Virus record (IMG/VR): IMGVR_UViG_3300037247_000346
Span: 1-37,616 of that record
DNA from: a virus
Reading direction: 5' to 3' (one strand)
Length of the DNA stretch: 37,616 nt
In this document: positions 31,926 through 37,616 of the stretch, piece after piece
Position numbering within the stretch: position 1 is the first letter of the stretch
Layout: the number at the start of each line of letters is the position of its first letter
Translations under genes and position numbers: made by a program
The notes under the pieces: generated by a model
What the model was told of the DNA's origin: nothing
Databases searched by the model: none
The model's input: only the letters and a program-made list of their open reading frames with translations

Positions 31926-32294
31926 ATGGCGCGAATAACTACTCTAGGCGTTTTTGGTATTCCGGGGCCAGTACAGACCTTTGTACCGAAAACCCCCGGC
32001 GTTCCCGGTGGGCCACATAATCCGGGCCACATAACAGCCCTTACAGTCTACGGCGTACCCGGACGACTTCAAACCTTCACGCCCAAAGCTCCGGGTGTCC
32101 CCGGTGTACCGGGTGGCCCCCACAACCCCGGACATATTACCGGTCTTACAGTTTATGGCATACCGGGCGGGTTACAGGTCTTTGTGGCTAAGAGCGCGGC
32201 CCCGTTACCTCCGCCTGTCCGCCGTCAGTTCTTCCAGATAGAGGGATCGAGCAAGACGAAGTACCGGAGATACTTTATCGTCGAGGAAGATTAA
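31926..32294 (+). CDS. Gly/Pro-repeat structural protein (122 residues)
   Basis: Three near-repeats of about 35 residues: ITTLGVFGIPGPVQTF, ITALTVYGVPGRLQTF and ITGLTVYGIPGGLQVF, linked by Pro/Gly-rich PKTPGVPGGPHNPGH strings. The tail is basic (GSSKTKYRRYFIVEED). The repeats suggest stacked beta strands with collagen-like linkers, fitting a fibre or head surface protein. It is the last gene of the rightward unit. Confidence 0.65.
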   Translation: MARITTLGVFGIPGPVQTFVPKTPGVPGGPHNPGHITALTVYGVPGRLQTFTPKAPGVPGVPGGPHNPGHITGLTVYGIPGGLQVFVAKSAAPLPPPVRRQFFQIEGSSKTKYRRYFIVEED

Positions 32295-32297
32295 CCC

Positions 32298-32471
32298 TTA
32301 CTGCACTACCTTCCATCTCCCGCAACTCTTTGTGTCTGCATGGGTTGTAGGCCACTTAGTAACGGGTGGGTTATTTCTATGATCTTCCGGCAGTACAGCC
32401 GGTGGGTCTATATGGCATTCATTGAGACTCGCTTCCCAAAACTTGCAAGTCCCGCACGTTTCGGTTGCCAT
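32298..32471 (-). CDS. Cys-rich small protein, last gene of the leftward unit (57 residues)
   Basis: GGAGG lies before the ATG. It opens MATETCGTCKFWEASLNEC and ends SCGRWKVVQ, the four-Cys layout typical of a widely distributed tiny phage zinc/iron-binding protein (CxxCxxW ... CH ... CG.W). Its stop is 3 bases from the stop of the rightward unit. A perfect AT-rich inverted repeat (AGATAAAA/TTTTATCT, 32528-32547) lies upstream. Confidence 0.7.
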   Translation of the reverse strand: MATETCGTCKFWEASLNECHIDPPAVLPEDHRNNPPVTKWPTTHADTKSCGRWKVVQ

Positions 32472-32541
32472 GACGGATACCTCCGGGTTTGGCGTATTTG
32501 CTTTTTATGGATTGCCGGTATTGTAGCAGATAAAATCTTTT

Positions 32542-32787
32542 TTATCTATAGTTATCGTGCATCCTTTCCTTGACCATGCCTTGTAGGGTTCCCCAAATCT
32601 TTCTATGTGGCTTGCCACCCCAATACTGTATATATACTTTTGAGGCCGGTGTCATTTCGCAGACTTCGTGACTATAAGTTGCGGTAAGATTGTCGGGGGT
32701 GGTTTCTTCCCCCTTGAAAAAGATAGGGTCTTGGTTACTTCCCAACACTTCAAGAATACCGACCGCTTCTTCTGTTGATATATTCAT
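32542..32787 (-). CDS. Hypothetical early protein (81 residues)
   Basis: Start at 32787 (MNISTEEAVGILEVLGSNQD), overlapping the upstream stop (ATGA), with GGAGGGTGGGG as ribosome site; an ATG at 32844 lies inside the upstream gene. The pattern TPDNLTATYSHEVCEMTPAS and KIWGTLQGMVKERM suggests a small alpha/beta domain. No family is recognised. Confidence 0.65.
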   Translation of the reverse strand: MNISTEEAVGILEVLGSNQDPIFFKGEETTPDNLTATYSHEVCEMTPASKVYIQYWGGKPHRKIWGTLQGMVKERMHDNYR

Positions 32788-33071
32788 TCCCCACCCTCCA
32801 TCTGTTCTACATACCCCGCCAAAGTCTCGGCGATCACTTGCCACCTATCCATGTTCACTTCCTCCCAAAAAGATTGCTTACCCATATCTTCTCTCTTTCT
32901 GTGATCATCCCGGCAAAACGGTAATGAGAATAAATCTGGGCCTTTAATCGCCATGCCGCCACTTACCTCATGATGGGGCTCTGAGGGTTTCCCGCAGATG
33001 ATACACGGCAGCGTCCGGACGTAAGCCTTGTATTCCTCACTACGGTATGTCTTGTTCTTGGGGAATTGCAT
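32784..33071 (-). CDS. YbcO/DUF968-like HNH nuclease
   Basis: 95 residues. C23-x2-C26, H33-H34 (PHHEV), and C53 with D56-H57 (PFCRDDHRKRED) give the compact HNH/zinc pattern of the YbcO-like and DUF968 nucleases common in phage recombination regions. KGPDLFSLPFC and a late FWEE are usual in this family. It may process recombination intermediates. Confidence 0.75.
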   Translation of the reverse strand: MQFPKNKTYRSEEYKAYVRTLPCIICGKPSEPHHEVSGGMAIKGPDLFSLPFCRDDHRKREDMGKQSFWEEVNMDRWQVIAETLAGYVEQMEGGE

Positions 33072-33548
33072 TTAAGCCTCTGCCACCCATTCCTTGCCGT
33101 TCCAGACCTTCCCGTACTTTTTCCGCATCACAAAGGCAAGCCAAAGTTGTTCCATCGAAGTAAACTGATTGACGATTGTGTACGCCTTGCCACCCGGTTT
33201 CATCTCGTCAGTTGAAGGTAAGGCCCACATAATCAGGTCATACATTGGTTGCCAATACGAATAACCTCTACTTATGGGAATCATCCCCTGTAACTGATCT
33301 AGGCGGGGGAGCCAAACAACTTGACTTCTATGTCTACGTTCATTAGTCGGGCCTGTGACTGCACAGACTATATCCTTTTTGAAAGCATCCATGCCCCGGA
33401 CTATGGAATAAATATTCTTAGCCTTTTTTCTTTTTTTACGTATTGTGTTTTCTGCCCACACATAAATATCCCCATACTTGGGTTCCCACCTTGTTTGTAT
33501 ATCCTCTACCTTCTCGCACATCTCGATATATTCTTTTGAAGTGTCCAT
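33072..33548 (-). CDS. Hypothetical protein (158 residues)
   Basis: GGGGG lies upstream of the ATG. WLPRLDQLQGMIPISRGYSY and MEQLWLAFVMRKKYGKVWNG are patterns I have seen in uncharacterised phage proteins of replication arms, with no known biochemical role. It is flanked by two nuclease genes. Confidence 0.65.
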   Translation of the reverse strand: MDTSKEYIEMCEKVEDIQTRWEPKYGDIYVWAENTIRKKRKKAKNIYSIVRGMDAFKKDIVCAVTGPTNERRHRSQVVWLPRLDQLQGMIPISRGYSYWQPMYDLIMWALPSTDEMKPGGKAYTIVNQFTSMEQLWLAFVMRKKYGKVWNGKEWVAEA

Positions 33549-33568
33549 TTTAAACCCCCTTATTTGCC

Positions 33569-34042
33569 TTATTCCAGGTTGAGCCGTGCAAACTCCCCAA
33601 ATAATTCTTTAGCTTTAGCATCATAGGCTTTTGCGGCCTCTATCTCTGTTTCAAAAACACCAAGATAAACTTTTTTCCTATGGTTGACAAGACAAGCTCG
33701 CCATTTATTCCTGTTCTGAGTTACACCTTTATATTTTGACACGCCCCTTATTTTATGTCTATTCATGTTGTTTTGAGAGCTTGTTGCGGCTCTCAAATTG
33801 CATCGTCTATTATCAAGACCGTTGCCGTTACGATGGTCTGTATCCTGTCCTATTCCCGCATCTATAATTAATCTATGCATCACTATATTCTCATACCCAC
33901 TATTAGTGTGCCATTGCCTTCTTTTAGCATAAAAAGTACCAGAAGGTCTTTTGGCGGCACACCATTTCCATTGATTTAGCCACTCAAAATCCTCATCATC
34001 AACTAGGGCAAATTGTCCTTGTGTAAGCAGTATCTTTTTCAT
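33569..34042 (-). CDS. HNH endonuclease with AP2 DNA-binding domain
   Basis: 157 residues with the start at 34042 after GGGGGTTGTT. The HNH motif is at residues 69-84 (DHRNGNGLDNRRCNLR). The AP2 domain is at ~102-156 (SKYKGVTQNRNKWRACLVNH, then YLGVFETEIEAAKAYDAKA). This is the layout of free-standing homing endonucleases. The ATG at 34174 would extend through a 69-nt hairpin and is rejected. Confidence 0.9.
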   Translation of the reverse strand: MKKILLTQGQFALVDDEDFEWLNQWKWCAAKRPSGTFYAKRRQWHTNSGYENIVMHRLIIDAGIGQDTDHRNGNGLDNRRCNLRAATSSQNNMNRHKIRGVSKYKGVTQNRNKWRACLVNHRKKVYLGVFETEIEAAKAYDAKAKELFGEFARLNLE

Positions 34043-34052
34043 AACAACCCCC

Positions 34053-34121
34053 ACAAACAAAGAACCCCCACAAGGCTGACAACCGTTGGGCGGTGTCCAC
34101 CTTATGAGGGTTCCTGTTTGT
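34053..34121 (-). promoter_or_regulatory. Long hairpin before the HNH-AP2 gene
   Basis: Read leftward, arms ACAAACAGGAACCC and GGGTTCTTTGTTTGT close the structure. Inside are CATAAGG/CCTTGTG and then GACACCG/CGGTTGTC around the loop CCCAA, all centred on 34087. It ends exactly at the ribosome site. In T4, homing endonuclease genes such as I-TevI are silenced by stem-loops over the ribosome site; this may act likewise or as an attenuator. Confidence 0.65.
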
Positions 34122-34178
34122 ACTTCCCGAAGGAAGATTATATGTTTTAGAAGTTGCCACTTAACACCGCCCATATAT

Positions 34179-34206
34179 ATAATACCCCTATTGGGCTAAA
34201 ATGCAA
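34179..34206 (-). promoter_or_regulatory. Weak promoter candidate for the HNH-AP2 gene
   Basis: TTGCAT (34206-34201) is followed after 16 bases by TATTAT (34184-34179) in an AT-rich stretch. Only the -10 is close to consensus. It lies in a 280-base gap (34043-34322) that otherwise holds the hairpin and no credible gene. A UUCG-loop mini-hairpin (CTTCC/GGAAG, 34123-34136) lies between the two. Confidence 0.25.
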
Positions 34207-34322
34207 GGAATATAATATGCGCCCTATTGCCCCTACAATCCTCTCAACCCTTCTACCCACCCTCGTCTACCTATTCCGGCCTTTCGTGGCGTGGCGACCC
34301 CATACATGGGTAGGGCTAACGC

Positions 34323-34616
34323 TTAAAGTCCCCTTTCCTTGACCATTCTTTCAATATCTCTCATCATCGCACCGGTCTGGCTAGTAGAATACCTCAAAAC
34401 CGTCCATCCAAGCATTTGCGCCTCGTTATATTTTTCGCAGTCCTTGAGGTACCCGGCACCGCGTGTATGTCGGCCTTGTGTATATACCGCACCTTCAATC
34501 TCAACTGCGATCCTCATTTTGAGATGAGCAAAGTCGAATCGCCACTTTCTGATGGGGTGAAACCGAAACTCTGCGATCCACCCCTTACAAACCATATTCA
34601 GTAGTTTTAAGTGCAT
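34323..34616 (-). CDS. PD-(D/E)XK-type endonuclease (Vsr/DUF559-like)
   Basis: 97 residues. WRFDFA (D28) and IAVEIEGA (E39, E41), followed by GRHTRGAGYLKDCEKYNEAQ and the strand GWTVLRY, match the small phage nucleases related to Vsr and DUF559. The ATG at 34616 has AAGAG upstream; another at codon 8 is possible. It probably acts in phage recombination or DNA repair; the exact substrate is unknown. Confidence 0.75.
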   Translation of the reverse strand: MHLKLLNMVCKGWIAEFRFHPIRKWRFDFAHLKMRIAVEIEGAVYTQGRHTRGAGYLKDCEKYNEAQMLGWTVLRYSTSQTGAMMRDIERMVKERGL

Positions 34617-34635
34617 CTCTTATCCCTGTCGGTGT

Positions 34636-34821
34636 TCATGGCTTAATAACCTCATAATCATATTCTCGACTGTATTCTTTTAAGCACCTCATAGTACAAA
34701 AATACTCATCTGCGGGTGTCCTATAAACACGATTCCGCTTTAATTCCTTCAACCACCACTCTAAATCAGTACCACAACTACAACAACGCTCATTCTTGGG
34801 CAGCTTCAATTCATCAGCCAT
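34636..34821 (-). CDS. Zinc-finger small protein (61 residues)
   Basis: GGGAGG precedes the ATG. RCCSCGTDLEWWLKELKRN and YFCTMRCLKEYSREYDY give a Cys-x2-Cys ... Cys-x3-Cys treble-clef-like pattern. It lies between two other micro-genes in the replication arm. Function unknown. Confidence 0.7.
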   Translation of the reverse strand: MADELKLPKNERCCSCGTDLEWWLKELKRNRVYRTPADEYFCTMRCLKEYSREYDYEVIKP

Positions 34822-34827
34822 CGGTAT

Positions 34828-34971
34828 CTACCTCCCTAATGCTTTTGAGAGCTTCTCATTTCTCACCCGTGCGAGTTCGCTATTAATACGATATTCGACA
34901 AGGTTAATATCACCCTTACATATTATGAATAACCAAATTAAACTAAGCATCGCCCGTATATTCTCTATCAT
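34828..34971 (-). CDS. Small membrane protein (47 residues)
   Basis: Start MIENIRAMLSLIWLFIICKG with AGGAGG six bases upstream. One short hydrophobic helix (9-18) is followed by an amphipathic helix (LVEYRINSELARVRNEKLSK). An ATG 6 codons upstream is possible but lies on the ribosome site. The gap to the zinc-finger gene is 6 bases. Confidence 0.55.
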   Translation of the reverse strand: MIENIRAMLSLIWLFIICKGDINLVEYRINSELARVRNEKLSKALGR

Positions 34972-34992
34972 CCTCTCCCTCCTATCCATACT

Positions 34993-35151
34993 CTATTTAG
35001 GCCACCACTTAGGTTTGATTTCAACCTTTGCAACTTGAGATATTAAATCGTTTATTGCCTCTTGATGCTCTTGGCAATAACCTTGCTCTACGTCTATGCG
35101 CTTGCCACATTGACAACAATGCCAAGCAGTCTTATTCCCTAACTTGCTCAT
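34993..35151 (-). CDS. Zinc-ribbon-like small protein (52 residues)
   Basis: GGGAGAGGGG precedes the ATG. It opens KLGNKTAWHCCQCGKRIDVE with another Cys at YCQEHQ. The C-terminus is helical and aromatic (VEIKPKWWPK). It follows the replication initiator gene after 23 bases. Confidence 0.6.
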   Translation of the reverse strand: MSKLGNKTAWHCCQCGKRIDVEQGYCQEHQEAINDLISQVAKVEIKPKWWPK

Positions 35152-35174
35152 ATCCCCTCTCCCATTGAGTACGT

Positions 35175-35987
35175 CTAATTATAAAAGATCGCTTCGCAGT
35201 ATAGGCAGCGTTGCGCTTTAGTCCCTGTTGTTTTGTTCGTTACCTCTTTTACGTCTGGATGCTTCCAACCCTTTTCATCTTTCGGGGCCGGGCTCTTGGC
35301 GGTGCAGATTTTAAATTCATCGATGCCCGGTTCGTTCCAATTTACCCAATCAGGCCAGTTGTTAAACCATGTCGATCCGTTCTTGGGCTTCTTCCATGTC
35401 TCGACTTGAAGGTGTTTAAGGTAATTGTCGAGAGCCTTGTTGATCTTTTTCCAATCTTCGTTGGTCTTAACGGTTGCCTTAAAGTGGCGTTCGGCGTTTT
35501 TCTTGCCGTCTTTGAGAGGGTATCTTTTCCATAACGAATCAAAATCGAAGTCGTTATTCTTTACCTTCTTTTCTTTCTTATCCTTCTTGTTACTGTCCCG
35601 TTGCCTGTCCGCCGCCTGTCCGCCGCCGGTATCGTCGCCTGTACCGTTGCCCTGATATTGCTCGTAATTTATTATTGTAATTACACACTTTAGCCGATTA
35701 TCCGCCTGTACTACTCTCTGCTCGATTTGTTCCTCTTTTTTCAGGAGTTCGAGGAATCGTCTTACCTTTCCCCTCGACCACTTCCACCGCCGAGCAAGCC
35801 TTTTCTCTGACCAACCGACCTCGCCGCGATCAACCTTGACATACATACCCTGCAAGATAAACCCGCCGGGCTTGTAATTGGCAAGGAGCAATAGATCAAT
35901 CCATGCACGGCTTCTGTCGAAGGGCTCCGCTTGCCATAGTTCGTTATCTTGGATGCAGCGAAAGAGCTTTATGTAACCCTGCTCCAT
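35175..35987 (-). CDS. Winged-helix replication initiator (lambda O-type layout)
   Basis: 270 residues, AAAGGAAT before the ATG. Residues 1-110 form the phage replication winged helix (GYIKLFRCIQDNELWQ, RGEVGWSEKRLARRWKWSRG, KVRRFLELLKKEEQIEQRV) that ends in VITIINYEQYQ. A Gly/Asp/Lys-rich linker (residues ~114-145) is encoded by iterons. The C-terminal part (FDSLWKRYPLKDGKKNAERH and WFNNWPDWVNWNEPG) is the usual helical region, and a CLYCEA pair lies at the end. By analogy with lambda O it binds its own gene's iterons and recruits the host helicase. No helicase or polymerase is encoded here. Confidence 0.85.
   Translation of the reverse strand: MEQGYIKLFRCIQDNELWQAEPFDRSRAWIDLLLLANYKPGGFILQGMYVKVDRGEVGWSEKRLARRWKWSRGKVRRFLELLKKEEQIEQRVVQADNRLKCVITIINYEQYQGNGTGDDTGGGQAADRQRDSNKKDKKEKKVKNNDFDFDSLWKRYPLKDGKKNAERHFKATVKTNEDWKKINKALDNYLKHLQVETWKKPKNGSTWFNNWPDWVNWNEPGIDEFKICTAKSPAPKDEKGWKHPDVKEVTNKTTGTKAQRCLYCEAIFYN
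35595..35711 (-). repeat. Iterons inside the replication gene (probable origin)
   Basis: On the minus strand the motif occurs as GTACAGGCGGAT, GGTACAGGCGAC, GATACCGGCGGC, GGACAGGCGGC, GGACAGGCAAC and GGACAGTAAC. The AC dinucleotides are 67, 12, 11, 11 and 12 bases apart, not multiples of three, so the periodicity is a DNA signal rather than a peptide repeat. The array is adjacent to an AT-rich part (ATTACAATAATAAATTACGA). The motif and spacing match the intergenic array at 8634-8900. Confidence 0.75.
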
Positions 35988-35988
35988 G

Positions 35989-36453
35989 CTATTCCTTTAA
36001 TGCCAAACGCCCATTGAAAAAGGATTGAAGTTTTGGAGCCAAGACCTCGCCGAGCCTTTTCCCTTCGGAATTAACAAAATGTCCTATGAACGCTTCTTCA
36101 AAACTAAAGAGGCCCATAGTCACCATTGTAATAGACCCCTTTAAGAAGTCCTCAAGGACGCTAAACGATGCTCTGTACGCGATCTCGCGTTTTTCTGCTA
36201 TCCAATCCTCTTCATCTCGGAACTTCCTTGTAGTCCAAGGGTCTTCCTGTAAGTACATATCCGCAAGCACCGCGTAGCTTACAGGAAGTTTTACCGGATA
36301 GTCGTTATAAAGAAACTTGATGGAGATTTCGCAAGCTCTAAAATCCTCGTCAAAGGAGATACGATCTACCCCGAATTTTTGAAGTAGCGTTCGTATCCTC
36401 TTTTGCGCCTTTGACGGGTCTGCTTTACTCGTAGAATAAGGAAGTTTGTTCAT
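35989..36453 (-). CDS. Hypothetical protein upstream of the replication initiator (154 residues)
   Basis: GAGGTTAAC precedes the ATG. It opens NKLPYSTSKADPSKAQKRIR and contains EISIKFLYNDYPVKLPVSY and EEDWIAEKREIAYRASFSVL. The pattern resembles small phage proteins found next to replication genes and of unknown role. It ends one base before the initiator gene start, so the two are coupled. Confidence 0.65.
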   Translation of the reverse strand: MNKLPYSTSKADPSKAQKRIRTLLQKFGVDRISFDEDFRACEISIKFLYNDYPVKLPVSYAVLADMYLQEDPWTTRKFRDEEDWIAEKREIAYRASFSVLEDFLKGSITMVTMGLFSFEEAFIGHFVNSEGKRLGEVLAPKLQSFFNGRLALKE

Positions 36454-36464
36454 GTTAACCTCAA

Positions 36465-36541
36465 AGCGCAGCGATCCCCTAGACCGGGCAGACGGTGGTA
36501 AGGCCGTACCTGATAACAGGCATCCGGGGGATCGCTGCGCT
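36465..36541 (-). ncRNA. Structured RNA candidate with perfect 15-bp closing stem
   Basis: Arms AGCGCAGCGATCCCC (36465-36479) and GGGGATCGCTGCGCT (36527-36541) are exact complements. The interior can form two more hairpins, ACGG/CCGT (492-495 with 504-507 of the 36 kb block) and CCTG-ATAA-CAGG (36509-36520), plus a CCGG/CCGG pairing, so a multibranch fold is possible. It fills the gap between the radical SAM gene and the 154-residue gene. A promoter-like TACAAT lies just upstream. The orientation is inferred; it could instead be a terminator or DNA-level cruciform. Confidence 0.4.
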
Positions 36542-36543
36542 GA

Positions 36544-36571
36544 ATTGTATTGGAAGTTCTTACCATGTCCT
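36544..36571 (-). promoter_or_regulatory. Possible promoter reading into the structured element
   Basis: AGGACA (36571-36566) and TACAAT (36549-36544) are 16 bases apart on the minus strand and match consensus at four and five of six positions. The start point would fall at the beginning of the 15-bp stem. It would serve the 154-residue and replication genes. Confidence 0.4.
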
Positions 36572-36584
36572 GCCCTTTAGATTA

Positions 36585-37445
36585 TTAGGCCGCACACCTT
36601 TTCTTATAATCTTCCCACGTAACGCTTTTAAAGATCGCCTTGTGGTTCACATATCTTGCAAACATTTGCTGATAGGAGTCATGCTTATCGTAAGGCATTA
36701 CAAAGGGGTCTATCTTCATCTCTCGGAGGGTTTCAGCCCGGTAAACATCTTCTTTCTCGCTTGTGTCATAGCCGATAAGGATGTAACAGGCTATCTTCTT
36801 TGGTTTGAGGCCGTACTTTATAGCGAGTTCCAACCCGGCTAAGACCTTCGAGCTATCCTTCATCTGATCCCACGCGAAGTGAAATTGACCGTCCTTGTCG
36901 AGTCGGGTTCTTGCCAACGCTCTTGCCTTTTCTTCGTCGAGCAAACGCGCGTCATAGCCACTATGATCTTTTACTATAAGATCAGCTTCCCATATCTCCT
37001 TGAAAGTTTCTCTCCATAGGGAATCTTCAAAGGTGTTGTTGTTGAGCAAGGCTATTTTCTTAAATCGGGGATCGTGGAACGTCCAGATCGAGCGATGGTC
37101 TGTCGGCTCGTTCATATCCTTAACCTTGCAGAACGAGCATCCCCGGTGACAGGCCCGATAGGTATAGCCGAGCGAGTAGTCTATATCAGGGTAGAGTGTA
37201 TAATCGGGCTTACAAGCCTCTATATCGTCCGACAACCGTACCGAAGGGTCTATCCCCGGCCCGCCCAGCACGTCCGCAATCGGAGCATGAGTCCATTCAA
37301 AGAGGATCGAGGCGTAAGTCTTGTCGGCGGGCATAAGCGGAATATTCAATGTGACTTCGTCCCCCTGTTGCTTGTGGAAAGTCGATAATTTCATAGCCGC
37401 CAAGTTCGGCATCTTGGAGTCCGGCGTTAAAATGTTAATTCTCAT
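36585..37445 (-). CDS. Radical SAM enzyme
   Basis: 286 residues. C99-x3-C103-x2-C106 (YRACHRGCSFCKVKD) is the 4Fe-4S/SAM motif. The N-terminal ~90 residues resemble a B12-binding-like or preceding Rossmann domain (MRINILTPDSKMPNLAAMKL start, then LGGPGIDPSVRL). Barrel segments include KIALLNNNTFEDSLWRETFK and KIACYILIGYDTSEKEDVYR. Substrate unknown: RNA or DNA base modification and B12-type methyl or thiol transfer are possible. It is an uncommon gene in a podovirus replication arm. Confidence 0.8.
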   Translation of the reverse strand: MRINILTPDSKMPNLAAMKLSTFHKQQGDEVTLNIPLMPADKTYASILFEWTHAPIADVLGGPGIDPSVRLSDDIEACKPDYTLYPDIDYSLGYTYRACHRGCSFCKVKDMNEPTDHRSIWTFHDPRFKKIALLNNNTFEDSLWRETFKEIWEADLIVKDHSGYDARLLDEEKARALARTRLDKDGQFHFAWDQMKDSSKVLAGLELAIKYGLKPKKIACYILIGYDTSEKEDVYRAETLREMKIDPFVMPYDKHDSYQQMFARYVNHKAIFKSVTWEDYKKRCAA

Positions 37446-37579
37446 TCTTCATTCCCCGGTCGGTTCCCACCCACCTGCTCAATTTCAACAGATTCAACAT
37501 CGAGAGTTCCAAACCAACACGCTCGCTTAACGGCTGTGTCCTCTGGCTCATAGGATTTAAAGAGGTCTGCCAAGGTCAC
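37442..37579 (-). CDS. Small acidic protein upstream of radical SAM (45 residues)
   Basis: GTG start with GATGAGG upstream; the stop overlaps the radical SAM start (ATGA). Its own start overlaps the end of the gene cut by the window edge (GTGA). It reads VTLADLFKSYEPEDTAVKRA and ends GGNRPGNEE. No family is recognised. Confidence 0.6.
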   Translation of the reverse strand: MTLADLFKSYEPEDTAVKRACWFGTLDVESVEIEQVGGNRPGNEE

Positions 37580-37616
37580 TTTGGAAGCCTCATCCGATTT
37601 ATTATCTTCTTGACCT
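37576..37616 (-). CDS. C-terminal end of the gene that starts at 280 (wrap-around part)
   Basis: Read leftward from 37616, the frame continues the gene interrupted at base 1 (KIINRMRLPK then TGA). The stop overlaps the GTG of the next gene. The fit in frame and the coupled overlap are the main evidence that the two window ends are adjacent. Confidence 0.65.
   Translation of the reverse strand, partial: VKKIINRMRLPK

Noticed and set aside
34214-34342. Short plus-strand ORF (MRPIAPTILS...) in the gap before the Vsr-like gene
   Set aside because: It is opposite to the local operon direction, overlaps the end of the nuclease gene and encodes a low-complexity Pro/Leu peptide, despite a passable AAGGAA site.
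1-37616. Temperate phage functions (integrase, CI-like repressor, excisionase)
   Set aside because: None is recognisable; the RHH and HTH_39 proteins alone do not show lysogeny.
1-37616. Autographivirus identity (T7-type RNA polymerase)
   Set aside because: The virion genes are T7-like but no RNA polymerase or DNA polymerase gene is present, and host-type promoters are used.

Overview
The window looks like an essentially complete genome of an uncultured tailed phage with a short-tail (podovirus, T7-like) virion. The evidence is a gp8-type head-tail connector, a ~280-residue scaffold, a gp10-type capsid, gp11/gp12-type tail tube and nozzle proteins, three internal virion proteins ending in one of 1497 residues, and a tail fibre with a T7 gp17-type N-terminus. 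The host cannot be named. Near-consensus sigma-70 promoters, strong AGGAGG-type ribosome sites and T7-like ejection proteins point to a bacterium, probably Gram-negative. I found no phage RNA polymerase, DNA polymerase, helicase, integrase or CI-like repressor. The two window ends probably join: a gene cut at base 1 continues in frame at the right end and then overlaps the next gene by GTGA, so the genome is circular or circularly permuted.

On the circle there are two opposed transcription units. They diverge at about 6.25-6.40 kb and converge at about 32.295 kb. The leftward unit (6.2 kb down to 1, then 37.6 down to 32.3 kb) is the early or replication arm. It holds many tiny genes joined by ATGA-type overlaps, many of them Cys-rich zinc-finger-like, plus a recombination cassette (ERF annealing protein, YqaJ/lambda-type exonuclease, NinB-like protein). 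Further along come a radical SAM enzyme, a winged-helix replication initiator and four nuclease-like genes or domains. A TTGACA/TATAAT promoter at 6238-6265 starts this unit.

The rightward unit (6.4-32.3 kb) runs terminase small subunit, portal, an iteron-rich noncoding gap, a Bbp19-like protein, scaffold, capsid, a tRNA-like element, a probable cement protein, a strong hairpin, gp11-like, gp12-like, internal virion proteins, terminase large subunit, HNH endonuclease, tail fibre, lysis cassette (GH24 lysozyme, membrane proteins) and three adsorption or decoration genes (beta-helix protein, 668-residue repeat protein, Gly/Pro-repeat protein).

The most notable signal is a noncoding array at 8634-8900, far from the replication gene. 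It carries two copies of an iteron layout: one iteron, a 66-bp step, a 12-bp step, then further iterons at multiples of about 11 bp. The same motif and spacing occur inside the linker-coding part of the replication initiator gene (35595-35711, minus strand), as in lambda-type origins. This suggests a duplicated or transplanted origin, or a second initiator-binding locus. Other items are a 77-nt structured element with a 15-bp perfect closing stem next to the radical SAM gene, a 69-nt hairpin abutting the ribosome site of an HNH-AP2 endonuclease, and a degenerate tRNA-like sequence after the capsid gene.
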